Positions 1-8,120 of a stretch of DNA of 64,000 bases are shown in pieces. The translations under genes were made by a program, and so were the position numbers. Every line of letters begins with the position of its first letter. The first letter of the stretch is position 1. The stretch lies in assembly GCF_028288465.1 (NCBI RefSeq), contig NZ_JAQBNR010000021.1:124001-188000 (forward strand). Reading direction: 5' to 3'. The DNA is from Ferruginibacter sp. GTDB taxonomy: Bacteria; Bacteroidota; Bacteroidia; Chitinophagales; Chitinophagaceae. Below the pieces are notes generated by a model that saw nothing but the letters and a program-made list of their open reading frames with translations, was not told the DNA's origin and ran no database searches.

Positions 1-350
1 GCCAGTTCGCCGTACCTCATGCCTGCTTCAATCGTAACGGTGTTAGCAGCTTTGTCCAATGAAACTACTTTATTCATTTCCTGTAAGGAAACCTGGTTTT
101 CGGTACTATCAGCAATTTTGTTGAACGAATGTCTGGACCCGAGAGCAGTTAGTTTATTACATTTTTTTACTACCTCCTGAACCTGTTCTACCGTTTTTGG
201 ATAATGCACATTGCCTGTACTATACTCCAAATTGCCGGCCCAGTTTTTTAAATGCGGGGCAGCTTTTTTGGGACTGCAAGCCATTAGCCGGCTTAACACA
301 GCTCCGCCTGCGAGTATGGATGTGGTTTTTAAAAAGGTTCTTTTTTTCAT
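1..350 (-). CDS. FAD-linked oxidase, alditol oxidase-like (5' part only)
   Basis: Only the first 116 codons lie in the window; the gene runs off the left edge. The N-terminus MKKRTFLKTTSILAGG followed by SRLMACS looks like an export signal ending in a lipobox, so the enzyme is probably periplasmic or membrane-anchored. Residues from about 35 on (NWAGNLEY, YPKTVEQVQEVVKKC, then LGSRHSFNKIADS) match the FAD-binding N-terminus of the alditol/xylitol oxidase and gulonolactone oxidase group. In characterised alditol oxidase the His of the RHSFN motif carries the covalently bound FAD, and that His is present here. Such enzymes oxidise a polyol or sugar lactone with O2. Substrate cannot be inferred because the C-terminal domain is missing. 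Confidence 0.85.
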   Translation of the reverse strand, partial: MKKRTFLKTTSILAGGAVLSRLMACSPKKAAPHLKNWAGNLEYSTGNVHYPKTVEQVQEVVKKCNKLTALGSRHSFNKIADSTENQVSLQEMNKVVSLDKAANTVTIEAGMRYGEL

Positions 351-501
351 GGTGGTTTTTTTATGTTTTAGGTCGTTGGTTATCCGCAGCATTAGAGTAA
401 AATGATTTTTATGCAGTCGCTTGTGTCGCAACTTACATTTTTAAATTAATTATTGCAAGTTGGGGACGGCTAATGATAGATTTAAATACGAAAATGTCAA
501 A

Positions 502-1338
502 TCAAAATAATGATAGTTGTTCGGGTTTACGTGTAATGACGGCCTGGCTTAGCTGGCTTTTCTGGCTGGCATTTGCCGTGATCATAATTAATGGCGTTTG
601 CTCGTACCTTGAAGCTACGATCACTTCAATGCCGTCCGCTTTTTTAGTGAAAAGTTCCTTTACTTTTTCCGGATCATTGTTATCTTTTGACAGATGGGCC
701 AGCAATAAATGCGTCATAAAAAAAGGCCGGTGTTGTACAAATATTTCCAGTGCCTGCAGGTTGGATAAATGTCCTTCTCCCCCACGGATACGGTTTTTTA
801 AAAAGAGAGGATACCTTCCCTGCTCCAGCATTACTTCGTCATAATTGGCTTCTAAAAAAGCTGCATGGCATAAGGCAAAATGTTTGGTAACATGCTGACA
901 GTTGGTGCCAATATCTGTAAATACACCTATCGTAACACCATTGCCGGTTATGATGAAACTATGCGGATCTATGGCATCATGAAATTTAGGAAATGCAGTC
1001 ACCGTAAGTTTGCCAATATTCACCGGGGCATAAGCTGAAAAAAAATGGAGGAGTTCTTTTTTAAAATGAAGGCGTCCTCTTTGCGCAGTAGCGTTGGTTA
1101 TGTAGACTGGCAGTCCATATTTTTCTGCGATTGATTCAACGCCTTTAATGTGATCGGTATGTTCGTGAGAAATAAAAATGGCTTTTACCTTGTCCATGGA
1201 AAGTCCCAGCAGCCGCATCCGTTTTTCTGTTTCCCTGCAGGATATACCGGCATCCACCAGTACCGCTTCGGTATCGTTTGCCACATAATAACAGTTACCG
1301 TTACTGCCCGAATTTAAAGAGGTGATAAATAGCGCCAT
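502..1338 (-). CDS. MBL-fold metallo-hydrolase, WalJ/YycJ-like
   Basis: A 278-residue metallo-beta-lactamase-fold protein. The N-terminus SLNSGSNGNCYYV, the DAGIS strand and the zinc motif SHEHTDH (HxHxDH) are characteristic of the YycJ/WalJ subgroup, a soluble 5'-3' exonuclease-like hydrolase; further metal ligands are probably the His of FHDA and the Asp of VFTDIG. The start at 1338 (MALFITSLNSGSNG) is preferred because family members begin a few residues before SLNSGSNGNC; an in-frame ATG at 1359 would add seven residues that look non-coding. It is a single gene, divergent from the NAD(P)-binding protein at 1433. The biological substrate is not evident from context. Confidence 0.9.
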   Translation of the reverse strand: MALFITSLNSGSNGNCYYVANDTEAVLVDAGISCRETEKRMRLLGLSMDKVKAIFISHEHTDHIKGVESIAEKYGLPVYITNATAQRGRLHFKKELLHFFSAYAPVNIGKLTVTAFPKFHDAIDPHSFIITGNGVTIGVFTDIGTNCQHVTKHFALCHAAFLEANYDEVMLEQGRYPLFLKNRIRGGEGHLSNLQALEIFVQHRPFFMTHLLLAHLSKDNNDPEKVKELFTKKADGIEVIVASRYEQTPLIMITANASQKSQLSQAVITRKPEQLSLF

Positions 1339-1432
1339 TTCAGCAGCAAAGAAAATCATTTTTCGCCATTATTGGTCAATACAAATGACTATCGTTGATT
1401 GCCGTAACTTTAGTTAAATAAACTATATTGGT

Positions 1433-2107
1433 ATGCAGGTAAAAACAGCAACGATCATCGGCTCATCAGGCATGACGGGCAGTGCACTTTATAACTTGTT
1501 ATCGCATGACAATAGCATTGAAAGCATCCGGCTTATCGTACGACACGCAGTATCAAAAACTACTACCAATACAGATGTACGCCTGATTGATTTTGAAGAC
1601 ACCACCGCGTTCAAAAATGCGATCGCCGGAAGTGATGCCGTTTTTTGTACTATCGGTACCACGCAGAAAAGTGTCAAAGGCGATAAAGCCCTGTATCGCA
1701 AAATTGATTATGACATTCCGGTGAATGCAGCCCGGTATTGCAGGGAAACCGGCTGCAAAAAGTTCATTGTTGTAAGTGCCGTTGGTGCAAACAGCAAGAG
1801 CAGCAATTTTTATTTAAGGTTAAAGGGCGAAATGGAAGAAGTGGTAAAAAGCCGGGGGCCGGAGACCGTTCATATTATGCAGCCTTCCATGCTGTTGGGC
1901 CATAGAAATGAAAAGCGCACCGGTGAAGCCATTTTCCAGCGCCTGGTAAAAGGCGTATCCTTTTTGCTGAAAGGCGGATTGCGGAAATACAGGGGTGTGG
2001 CTGTTGAAGACCTGGCAAAGGCAATGGTAGCTGCTGCAAATTCAAATACTGCCGGTGTTTTTGTTCACCAATATCCGCAAATTATCAGGCTCGCAAACAA
2101 TTTCTAA
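1433..2107 (+). CDS. NAD(P)-binding oxidoreductase (atypical SDR, HTATIP2-like)
   Basis: A 224-residue single-domain Rossmann protein. It opens with the dinucleotide-binding motif ATIIGSSGMTGSAL, has the second-strand acidic segment DVRLIDFED, the DAVFCTIGTT strand and KKFIVVSAVGANSKSSNFYLRLKGE, where the Ser plus YLRLK arrangement replaces the classical YxxxK triad. This is the layout of the HTATIP2/YbjT-type atypical short-chain dehydrogenases (NmrA/NAD(P)H-binding group). These are cytoplasmic and often have unknown substrates; some act as redox sensors rather than enzymes. It stands alone, so the substrate stays open. Confidence 0.85.
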   Translation: MQVKTATIIGSSGMTGSALYNLLSHDNSIESIRLIVRHAVSKTTTNTDVRLIDFEDTTAFKNAIAGSDAVFCTIGTTQKSVKGDKALYRKIDYDIPVNAARYCRETGCKKFIVVSAVGANSKSSNFYLRLKGEMEEVVKSRGPETVHIMQPSMLLGHRNEKRTGEAIFQRLVKGVSFLLKGGLRKYRGVAVEDLAKAMVAAANSNTAGVFVHQYPQIIRLANNF

Positions 2108-2206
2108 GTAATCATTACAAAGTCCTGATCCAATCAAACGGCTTCTATTGTCAACACACTTACAACTTAACACTTAATTTATGAGTCGCTATATTTTCAG
2201 TTGAAA

Positions 2207-2237
2207 TAAAAAAATGGTTTGCTATGCACAAACCATT
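2207..2237 (-). terminator. Rho-independent terminator of the small gene at 2268
   Basis: Read on the minus strand, a 9-bp stem (AATGGTTTG / CAAACCATT) with a 7-nt loop is followed directly by seven U (A-run at 2208-2214 on the plus strand). It sits 30 nt after the stop of the small gene, which supports that gene being transcribed. Confidence 0.8.
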
Positions 2238-2267
2238 AACAAAAACAAGTGCAAAATGGCTTAATTA

Positions 2268-2465
2268 CTACTCTTCATCATAACTAACATTGGTGCCTTC
2301 ATTCGCCAGGCCATGGCCAACTTTTGATTTTACTTTTGACGTTGCTCCTGCAGTTGAACTGCTACTACCCTGCATCCCTTTGGCTTGTTTAGACTGTGAG
2401 GCTGCTTTATTTGCCCCTGTTCCTTTTTGATCTTTTGTGGTTGAACCGGATGATTGCTTTTTCAT
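2268..2465 (-). CDS. Small hydrophilic protein of unknown function
   Basis: A 65-residue protein rich in Ser, Lys, Gly, Thr and Ala with no hydrophobic segment and no Cys, ending in an acidic tail (SYDEE). Composition suggests an intrinsically disordered cytoplasmic protein. I do not recognise a family. In support of its reality: an ATG start with a Lys-rich opening (MKKQSSG), a clean terminator just downstream on the same strand, and no competing ORF on the other strand. It has its own intergenic space on both sides and is probably a monocistronic transcript. Confidence 0.6.
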   Translation of the reverse strand: MKKQSSGSTTKDQKGTGANKAASQSKQAKGMQGSSSSTAGATSKVKSKVGHGLANEGTNVSYDEE

Positions 2466-2615
2466 AATTGAAGTTTTTTAATGAGGAATATTCCTGCAAT
2501 TAAGAGTCTAAATAATGTGCCATCCCGAGACCCGTATCCTTATTTTGCAAAACAATAAAAACTGTACAAGTATCACCACAATTTCTGGTGCTTGTAGACA
2601 AATTTTCTTAAAAGT

Positions 2616-2650
2616 AAATGCCCCGCACAAAACGTTGTTGCGGGGCATTT
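2616..2650 (-). terminator. Hairpin terminator after the Gfo/Idh/MocA gene
   Basis: Perfect 12-bp inverted repeat AAATGCCCCGCA (2616-2627) / TGCGGGGCATTT (2639-2650) with an 11-nt loop, 26 nt beyond the stop codon of the oxidoreductase at 2677. On the minus strand it is followed by a moderately U-rich stretch (CTTTTAAG). Confidence 0.75.
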
Positions 2651-2676
2651 ACTGGTGTACAGTTTGTCTGACAAAA

Positions 2677-4032
2677 TCAGTACTTAAATATTTTACCGCC
2701 CGCCATTACCTGTTGGGTTGCCTCATCAAAAACAGCTTTTTGCCCTGTATGAATTGCGGCGTTGGTCATGATGTTGGCAATGGAATGGGCATACCCTGCT
2801 TCCACCGGTGCATTGGGTTGTTTGCGGCTGAGTACACACTCCATCCAGTTACGCATGTGCGCTGTGGTAAGTGAATCCCCGCCTGTGTTGGCGGAGGCTA
2901 CTACTGCGACATTTTCTGTTACCAGGTTCATTTCTGGCAGCAGATTGGGCTGCATATTCATTTCATCTGCAAATCTTTTTTGCAGGCCACCACGGGGTGA
3001 AATTTTATTGGTGATCAGGTTCATCTCGCCGCCATTGGAATAATACATTTCCGCCGGGTTTTCGTCGCCATTGTGCATACGGCTGCTAAAGGTAACCTGG
3101 AAGCCTGAAGTAGCATCATTCAACGGACCATAATCAAAAACGGCCGTGGTAGTGTCCCAGTTACGGCGGCCATCTTTCCACTGATAAATCCCCCCATTGG
3201 CCACCACACTTCTTGGGTGCGGCAAGCCGGAAAACCAATGTACGGTATCAATCTGGTGGCTCATCCACTGGCCGGGCATGCCTGATGAATATGGCCAGAA
3301 TAACCGAAACTCAAGATACTTTCTGGGGTCCCAGGCTTCAAACGGCCTGTTGATTAAAAAGCGTTTCCAGTCGGTATCTTCTTCCCTTATTTTTTGCACC
3401 AGTGAGGGCCTGCGCCAGCGGCCGGGCTGATTAACATTCCAGGTAAGTTCAACCATGGTAATGGGCCCGAATTTTCCCTGTTGTACAAAATCAGCGGCGG
3501 CTTTATAATTGGCGCCACTGCGTCTTTGCGATCCTATCTGGACAATTTTGTTCGCTGCTTTTACCGCCTTTAAGGTGGCGATGGCATCGTCCATTGTTTC
3601 TGCAAAGGGTTTTTCAGTATAGGTGTCGCAACCTGCTTTTACAGCTTCAATGGTATGGGTGGCATGCTGAAAATCGGCTGTGCTGATAATGACTGCATCA
3701 ACAGATTTACTCGCGTATAAGGCCTCGTTATTGACGAATTGTTTTACATCGTGCCCCATTTTTTGAGCCAGGTAACTGCTGCCATCTTCCCGGCGCATTT
3801 TCCAAATGTCCGATACTGCAACAATATCGAAATTCAGTGCTTTATAATTATTCATAAAAGCGGGCAACAAAGAGCTCCGGAAACGGTCGCTAAAACCAAC
3901 AACACCAATTTGTACGCGATCGTTGGCGCCTAAAATACGGGCATAGCTTTTTGCGTTAAATGCAAGCGATCCAAGGTAAACACCCGCCGCCGCTTTGGTT
4001 GATTGCGTTATAAAATCTCTTCTTGAAGGCAT
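2677..4032 (-). CDS. Gfo/Idh/MocA family oxidoreductase, exported (Tat signal)
   Basis: A 451-residue NAD(P)-dependent oxidoreductase. The N-terminus MPSRRDFITQSTKAAAG carries a twin-arginine motif (SRRDF), so the folded, cofactor-loaded enzyme is expected in the periplasm. The Rossmann part follows (VQIGVVGFSDR; VDAVIISTADFQHATHT) with the family motif EKPFAETMDDA, whose Lys is catalytically important. The C-terminal GFO_IDH_MocA domain holds GQWMSHQIDTVHW. It is immediately downstream of, and codirectional with, the DUF1080 protein. Related enzymes act as glycoside 3-dehydrogenases or on 3-keto intermediates, so together the two may oxidise and cleave glycosides via 3-keto sugars; that pathway link is inference from family knowledge. 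Confidence 0.9.
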   Translation of the reverse strand: MPSRRDFITQSTKAAAGVYLGSLAFNAKSYARILGANDRVQIGVVGFSDRFRSSLLPAFMNNYKALNFDIVAVSDIWKMRREDGSSYLAQKMGHDVKQFVNNEALYASKSVDAVIISTADFQHATHTIEAVKAGCDTYTEKPFAETMDDAIATLKAVKAANKIVQIGSQRRSGANYKAAADFVQQGKFGPITMVELTWNVNQPGRWRRPSLVQKIREEDTDWKRFLINRPFEAWDPRKYLEFRLFWPYSSGMPGQWMSHQIDTVHWFSGLPHPRSVVANGGIYQWKDGRRNWDTTTAVFDYGPLNDATSGFQVTFSSRMHNGDENPAEMYYSNGGEMNLITNKISPRGGLQKRFADEMNMQPNLLPEMNLVTENVAVVASANTGGDSLTTAHMRNWMECVLSRKQPNAPVEAGYAHSIANIMTNAAIHTGQKAVFDEATQQVMAGGKIFKY

Positions 4033-4065
4033 GATTGGTTACAGTTTTATTTATGAAGAAATAAT

Positions 4066-4088
4066 TTCTGATGTCTGATTTTTTGATG
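4066..4088. repeat. Dispersed short repeat, copy 1
   Basis: A 23-bp sequence beginning TTCTGATGTCTGATTTTT is found identically at 40070-40092, 36 kb away, and both copies are followed within a few bases by a CTGA...GATTTCTTT tail. It lies in the spacer upstream of the oxidoreductase start. Confidence 0.7.
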
Positions 4089-4201
4089 CTGACGGATGAT
4101 TTCTTTATATCTGAAGTGTCATCCTAACGCCATCATTTTTGTCTTTTTAATTTTTACTTCTGCCTTTCCGTCTATTGACCATTGACGATTGCCCATTGAC
4201 C

Positions 4202-5554
4202 TTACTCCAGTTCCTGAATCTTTATGCTCCTGTAACTCACTGCATCCCCATGATCCTGCAATAAAATATGTCCTTTGTCTGCCATTCCGAAGTTGGGCCA
4301 TTGCGCATATTTGCTTCTTGCTACCAATGCATAATAATAGCCCGTCCCCCGTTGGTATTCGAGCACCTTCCATCCATTGAGCCAATGTTCAATGCGGTTA
4401 TCCGGATATACAACAATCATTCCCCTGTTCCATTCGCCAATAGGCCGTCTTGCCCTAGGTTCTCTTGAAGAAGGTATCAGATCGTACAGCGAAGCAAGGG
4501 TGCGGTTACCGACAACACCCAGTTTAGCATCGGGGTGTTTTGCATCATCCAGCACCTGGTATTCCAGGCCAATGGCCGAACCCTGGTTATTTTCATTTTC
4601 CGTAACAAAATATTTTACGCCGCTGTTGGCACCTTCAGTCAGTTTAAATTCAAACTGGCAGATGAATGCACCATATAATTTATCTGTAACGATGTCGCCT
4701 CCATTGGCAGCTTCGGCACCGGCCGAAGGCAATACGCTTAATACATTGTTCTTTATCTCCCAACCTTTTTCTGGAAATTTATCCTTGTGAGCGCCTCTCC
4801 AGCCATTGGTAGTTTTACCATCCCACAACATGGATACGCCATTTCTTTTCTCCGCTTCTGAAAGATTATTGGGAATTAAATTGACAACAAAGATGTTATT
4901 GTAGGGAGAGGGTTTGAGGTTGTCTGTCTGTATCCGCAAATTGCGCCAGCGTATTTGCCTGCCTTCATCTGCTTTATCGTTGATAGCATGTACCTGTAAT
5001 GCGATAAAACCCTTTGGCGTCATATCATCTATCACATATGCTGCAGGTGTCCCGTTCAGCCAGGTTCTGATGCTGGTACCAATACATTCAATGCGGGCAT
5101 GGTTCCACTGGGTTTGCTTAAACGCAGGTTTGGCAGCAGGATTTAAATCGAGCGGGTATAACCAGTCACGGCGACCTTCATCATACACACCGCCACTCCA
5201 TTTGCGTTTGCTGGGATCAATTTCATACTGGTAACCATGCACTCTTCCTTCTTTATAATCAGCTGTACTTTCGCTGCGAAACTGCACACCTGAATTCATG
5301 GTGCTGTCCACTTTAAAATCAAACTCCAGGATAAAATCTCCATAGTCTTTTTCTGTTGCTAAAAAAGAATTGGGTTCATTCAACACAGTCGTACCAATAA
5401 TTTCACCATTGCTAGTAGTATATTTTGCTTTGCCATTTAACTGTTTCCAGCCCGACAAATCTTTACCATTAAAAAGATTTTTCCATTGATTGTTTTGTGC
5501 AGCGCCCGTTAAGGCAGAGGCGAGTAAAAATGAAATCAAACAACTTTTAATCAT
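4202..5554 (-). CDS. Secreted protein with two DUF1080 (3-keto-glycoside hydrolase/lyase) domains
   Basis: A 450-residue protein with signal peptide [20 protein letters not shown]; the start at 5554 is chosen because it gives this signal, whereas the ATG at 5602 adds 16 residues with no sense. Two concanavalin-like DUF1080 domains follow: residues about 25-210 ([18 protein letters not shown] ... [10 protein letters not shown] ... GYQYEID) and about 240-450 ([15 protein letters not shown] ... ANSGVKYF ... GLEYQVLDD). DUF1080 proteins have been shown to cleave 3-keto-glycosides, produced by partner Gfo/Idh/MocA dehydrogenases such as the one downstream at 2677. Two fused copies suggest either two specificities or one catalytic and one binding domain. 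Confidence 0.88.
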   Translation of the reverse strand: MIKSCLISFLLASALTGAAQNNQWKNLFNGKDLSGWKQLNGKAKYTTSNGEIIGTTVLNEPNSFLATEKDYGDFILEFDFKVDSTMNSGVQFRSESTADYKEGRVHGYQYEIDPSKRKWSGGVYDEGRRDWLYPLDLNPAAKPAFKQTQWNHARIECIGTSIRTWLNGTPAAYVIDDMTPKGFIALQVHAINDKADEGRQIRWRNLRIQTDNLKPSPYNNIFVVNLIPNNLSEAEKRNGVSMLWDGKTTNGWRGAHKDKFPEKGWEIKNNVLSVLPSAGAEAANGGDIVTDKLYGAFICQFEFKLTEGANSGVKYFVTENENNQGSAIGLEYQVLDDAKHPDAKLGVVGNRTLASLYDLIPSSREPRARRPIGEWNRGMIVVYPDNRIEHWLNGWKVLEYQRGTGYYYALVARSKYAQWPNFGMADKGHILLQDHGDAVSYRSIKIQELE

Positions 5555-5706
5555 GCGGCGATCGTTAAAAAATAAAGAAAGAGTTAAGCCAATTAAAGGC
5601 ATTCTTCAATTGTTTTTCAAGTTAATTAATTCCGGCAAATCCTTAATCATTTTTTTTAAGAAGTACTAAATACGGGGAGAAGGAAATGATATTTGCAATC
5701 AATAAA

Positions 5707-5741
5707 CAACAATGGCCCGTTTTAAACGACGGGCCATTGTT
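5707..5741 (-). terminator. Hairpin terminator of the small membrane-protein gene
   Basis: Inverted repeat AACAATGGCCCGT (5708-5720) / ACGGGCCATTGTT (5729-5741), a perfect 13-bp stem with an 8-nt loop, 16 nt past the stop codon of the small gene at 5757. On the minus strand it is followed by GTTTATTGATT, a weak U tract. Confidence 0.7.
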
Positions 5742-5756
5742 TGATAGTATTAATTA

Positions 5757-5963
5757 TTATAGTGCCGGTAGCACAGGCCCATATTGTAACTGACCGCCGT
5801 TATTGTATTTGTTGGGAAATAATATATCCTGCGCAGTTTCATAACCTTCATCGGCTATTTTTGTAAGCATACGCCTGTCTTTCACTTTTTTGGCAAGGGT
5901 GACTACAATTGCCGCAACACCAACTACTGCTAATGCTGCCACTATCTTAGAAGTATTTTTCAT
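5757..5963 (-). CDS. Small single-pass membrane protein, unknown function
   Basis: A 68-residue protein. Residues 8-24 (VAALAVVGVAAIVVTLA) form one hydrophobic helix, preceded by MKNTSKI and followed by a basic stretch (KKVKDRRMLTKI), so it is probably N-out/C-in or a tail-facing anchor. The C-terminal 35 residues (ADEGYETAQDILFPNKYNNGGQLQYGP) are polar. The start at 5963 is preferred over 5999 because the extra 12 residues would precede the MKNTSKI opening with no benefit. A strong terminator follows. I do not recognise a named family; single-helix proteins of this layout are common in Chitinophagaceae. Confidence 0.65.
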   Translation of the reverse strand: MKNTSKIVAALAVVGVAAIVVTLAKKVKDRRMLTKIADEGYETAQDILFPNKYNNGGQLQYGPVLPAL

Positions 5964-6229
5964 GATCTCAATTTTAGTAAAGGTAAAAAACGAACGCAAT
6001 ATAAATTTACAAAATCAGAAAATTTTAATCATCTTAACATCACAGCTAATCAAACAACCGGTTGAAGATACTGTAACAATTTTTTAATTTTTATAAATTC
6101 ATAAAAATGTCTTGATAGCCTTCGCTCCATTGTAAGCGTGTTAAGCAGTACCGCTTTTGAAACAAATGAAAGAATAGTTTTACTTTGTGCCCTCACAACC
6201 AAATTCGCAGGGGTATTTATATCAAATCA

Positions 6230-6916
6230 ATGTTTGTTATGTCAAGAAAAAAAAGTGAAAATATATTCCTTTCCATGCGCCCTGTGCACCGGACTGTAAT
6301 CAGCCTGTTGTTTGCTGCAATGACCTTTTTAATAACGCGGAAAAGCAATTTAAATGCAATGATCGTCGGAATGATTATGTGGGATGCTTTTGCTTTGAGT
6401 TATGTTATACTTAGCTGGATTGTTTTTTTTAAAAGTTCAGTAACCCATATTGCAACACTCGCCCAAAAGGATGATGGCAGCAGGATATTTGTTTTTATTG
6501 TAGTGGTTATTGCCTCATTTGCAAGCATGCTCACTGTTTTATTATTAGTTATTTCAAAAGAAAACGCCGGCGCATCTACCATCATTTATCTTCCTGTAAT
6601 TATTGCAGGCATATTGCTTTCATGGATACTGGTGCATACCACATTTTGTTTTCACTATGCACATTTATTTTATAATGTAGATGATGTTATAAAGCCCACA
6701 AAAGGCGGTCTTGAGTTTCCGAAAGAGCAGCATCCCGATTACCTTGATTTTGCCTATTTTTCTTTTGTGGTTGGGATGACTTTCCAGGTATCTGATGTTG
6801 AAATCAGTTCAAGGATAATACGGCGTGTAGCACTTGTGCATGGCCTGATTTCATTTCTGCTTAACACGTTTGTCGTAGCGCTTACTATCAACTTAATTGC
6901 AGGATTAAAAAATTAA
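6230..6916 (+). CDS. DUF1345 family integral membrane protein
   Basis: About 228 residues with five predicted membrane segments (around VHRTVISLLFAAMTFL, AMIVGMIMWDAFALSYVILSW, FVFIVVVIASFASMLTVLLL, IYLPVIIAGILLSWILV and the C-terminal LISFLLNTFVVALTINLI). The DUF1345 signature is clear: HYAHLFY, GGLEFP and PDYLDFAYFSFVVGMTFQVSDVEI with SSRIIRRVALVHGLISF. Function of the family is unknown. Start could be 6230 or 6239 (MSRKKSEN); an upstream ATG at 6185 looks non-coding. It is followed after 12 nt by the VF530-type gene, probably one transcript. Confidence 0.85.
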   Translation: MFVMSRKKSENIFLSMRPVHRTVISLLFAAMTFLITRKSNLNAMIVGMIMWDAFALSYVILSWIVFFKSSVTHIATLAQKDDGSRIFVFIVVVIASFASMLTVLLLVISKENAGASTIIYLPVIIAGILLSWILVHTTFCFHYAHLFYNVDDVIKPTKGGLEFPKEQHPDYLDFAYFSFVVGMTFQVSDVEISSRIIRRVALVHGLISFLLNTFVVALTINLIAGLKN

Positions 6917-6928
6917 TACCATTTGATT

Positions 6929-7147
6929 ATGACGATATCGAAAGACCCTTTGCACGGCAAAACGCTGGAAGCAATACTCACCGAATTGGTAGCCCATTAT
7001 GGTTGGGAAAAATTGGGGCAGCACATCAGGATCAACTGTTTTATTAAAGATCCGTCTATCAAATCGAGCCTTACTTTTTTACGTAAAACTCCATGGGCAA
7101 GAAAAAAAACAGAAACTCTTTACATTGAATTGACAGATAAAAAATAA
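6929..7147 (+). CDS. VF530 / DUF2132 family small protein
   Basis: A 72-residue basic protein that is nearly all family consensus: [34 protein letters not shown] and [22 protein letters not shown]530 proteins are compact alpha-helical proteins; the fold resembles DNA-binding proteins, but a function has not, to my knowledge, been shown. The ATG at 6929 is chosen; the frame is also open from a TTG six bases earlier. It lies 12 nt after the DUF1345 gene in the same orientation and is probably co-transcribed. Confidence 0.85.
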   Translation: MTISKDPLHGKTLEAILTELVAHYGWEKLGQHIRINCFIKDPSIKSSLTFLRKTPWARKKTETLYIELTDKK

Positions 7148-7530
7148 ACTCATCCTAAGGTTTACACCACGGGCGAACCATATTTCCGGTTTAAGTCTGT
7201 TATACTGCTAATAAAAAAACCATATATGCATGAAAATGGGTTGGGCATCATATTACACACTTCCTGAAATCCTTTACTGTTAAGGACTTCATCATTTATA
7301 CCCAACATTAACCAACATTAAAGTAGTATTAAGTTAGCTTTTTTTACAAATAAACTCACACTACTTTTACCATATCAAAAAAATCCGTAGGCTGATGAAG
7401 CCTCACCACTGTCACCCAACATTGCCTGCCGTACGAAGAAAAAATAGTACGTACGTTATTTTCCACGATCGCCGCTGTTAATGAAAATTAAATACCATTT
7501 AATTATTTATTAAACTTTAAAACACTAATC
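7148..7530. other. Intergenic region with promoter and possible structured leader
   Basis: 383 bp without a convincing ORF. The right-hand 150 bp would be the 5' leader of the secreted protein at 7531 if the promoter-like element at 7339-7369 is used; it contains a small stem-loop (AGGCT gatga AGCCT, about 7389-7403) and a GTACGTAC palindrome near 7448. No known riboswitch was recognised. The left-hand part shows nothing clear. Confidence 0.45.
7339..7369 (+). promoter_or_regulatory. Bacteroidota-type promoter candidate
   Basis: TACTTTTA at 7362-7369 matches the TAnnTTTG -7 element in 7 of 8 positions and is preceded after a 19-nt spacer by a TTTT run at 7339-7342 in place of the TTTG -33 element. 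It would drive the gene at 7531 with a leader of about 155 nt. Confidence 0.4.
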
Positions 7531-7926
7531 ATGAAAAATTCAAACATCTCTTTGCGCATTTTTGCAATTGCATTAACCGCATTATTCAGTACTGCATTTA
7601 CCAATGCCGCACACGCAACAGACACAGCTCCCGTATCAGTAAAATATGTAGGAACTTTAAACAGCATTCCTGTTTTCCAGTTGTCATTCACCAATGAACA
7701 ACCGGAAACGTATGAAATTACAGTCACTGAAAGCAACAATGTTATTTACACAGAGAAAATAACCGGTAAAGAACTGGTGCGTAAATTTCAATTTGTAAAT
7801 GATGGATCTGATGAAGATGTACTGAAGGTTTCTATCAAAAATGTAGCTACAAAAAAAGTAATCACTTATAAAATAAACCCTTCTACCAACATTGAGGTGG
7901 AAAAAGAGTTAGTAGCAAGCTTGTAG
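7531..7926 (+). CDS. Secreted protein of unknown function
   Basis: A 131-residue protein with a clear signal peptide (MKNSNISLRIFAIALTALFSTAFTNAAHA), leaving a mature domain of about 100 residues. The mature part reads like a small beta-sandwich: VSVKYVGTLNSIPVFQLSF, YEITVTESNNVIYTEKI, RKFQFV, VLKVSIKN and KKVITYKI alternate as beta strands, which resembles the C-terminal sorting or Ig-like modules seen in Chitinophagaceae periplasmic proteins. I cannot name a family. It is monocistronic, with a strong terminator right behind and a long leader in front. Confidence 0.75.
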   Translation: MKNSNISLRIFAIALTALFSTAFTNAAHATDTAPVSVKYVGTLNSIPVFQLSFTNEQPETYEITVTESNNVIYTEKITGKELVRKFQFVNDGSDEDVLKVSIKNVATKKVITYKINPSTNIEVEKELVASL

Positions 7927-7936
7927 TTTGCACATG

Positions 7937-7979
7937 CTGAATAAACCTGGCAAAGTGCCGGGTTTATTCAGTTTGTTTT
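7937..7979 (+). terminator. Rho-independent terminator of the secreted-protein gene
   Basis: CTGAATAAACCtGGC (7937-7951) pairs with GCCgGGTTTATTCAG (7957-7971), one mismatch, then TTTGTTTTA. It starts 11 nt after the stop codon. Confidence 0.85.
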
Positions 7980-8073
7980 ATAAAAGAAAATAAGGTTTCC
8001 CAGAGTATTGATCTTTATAAGAATACTATTATTATATCCACGCTTACTGGTGATCTGGTTTTTGCAACAGGCA

Positions 8074-8102
8074 TAAAAAAAGCAGGCATTCAACCTGCTT
8101 TT
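8074..8102 (-). terminator. Terminator of the DUF6515 gene (possibly bidirectional)
   Basis: AAAAGCAGG (8078-8086) / CCTGCTTTT (8094-8102) with a 7-nt loop and an A-run at 8075-8081, which becomes a U tract on the minus strand. It lies 19 nt after the stop of the gene at 8121. Confidence 0.8.
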
Positions 8103-8120
8103 AAAATAAAATTTTAGTCC

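Noticed and set aside
2515..2874. 119-codon plus-strand ORF
   Set aside because: Mostly antisense to the 3' end of the Gfo/Idh/MocA gene and its terminator; no protein-like features.
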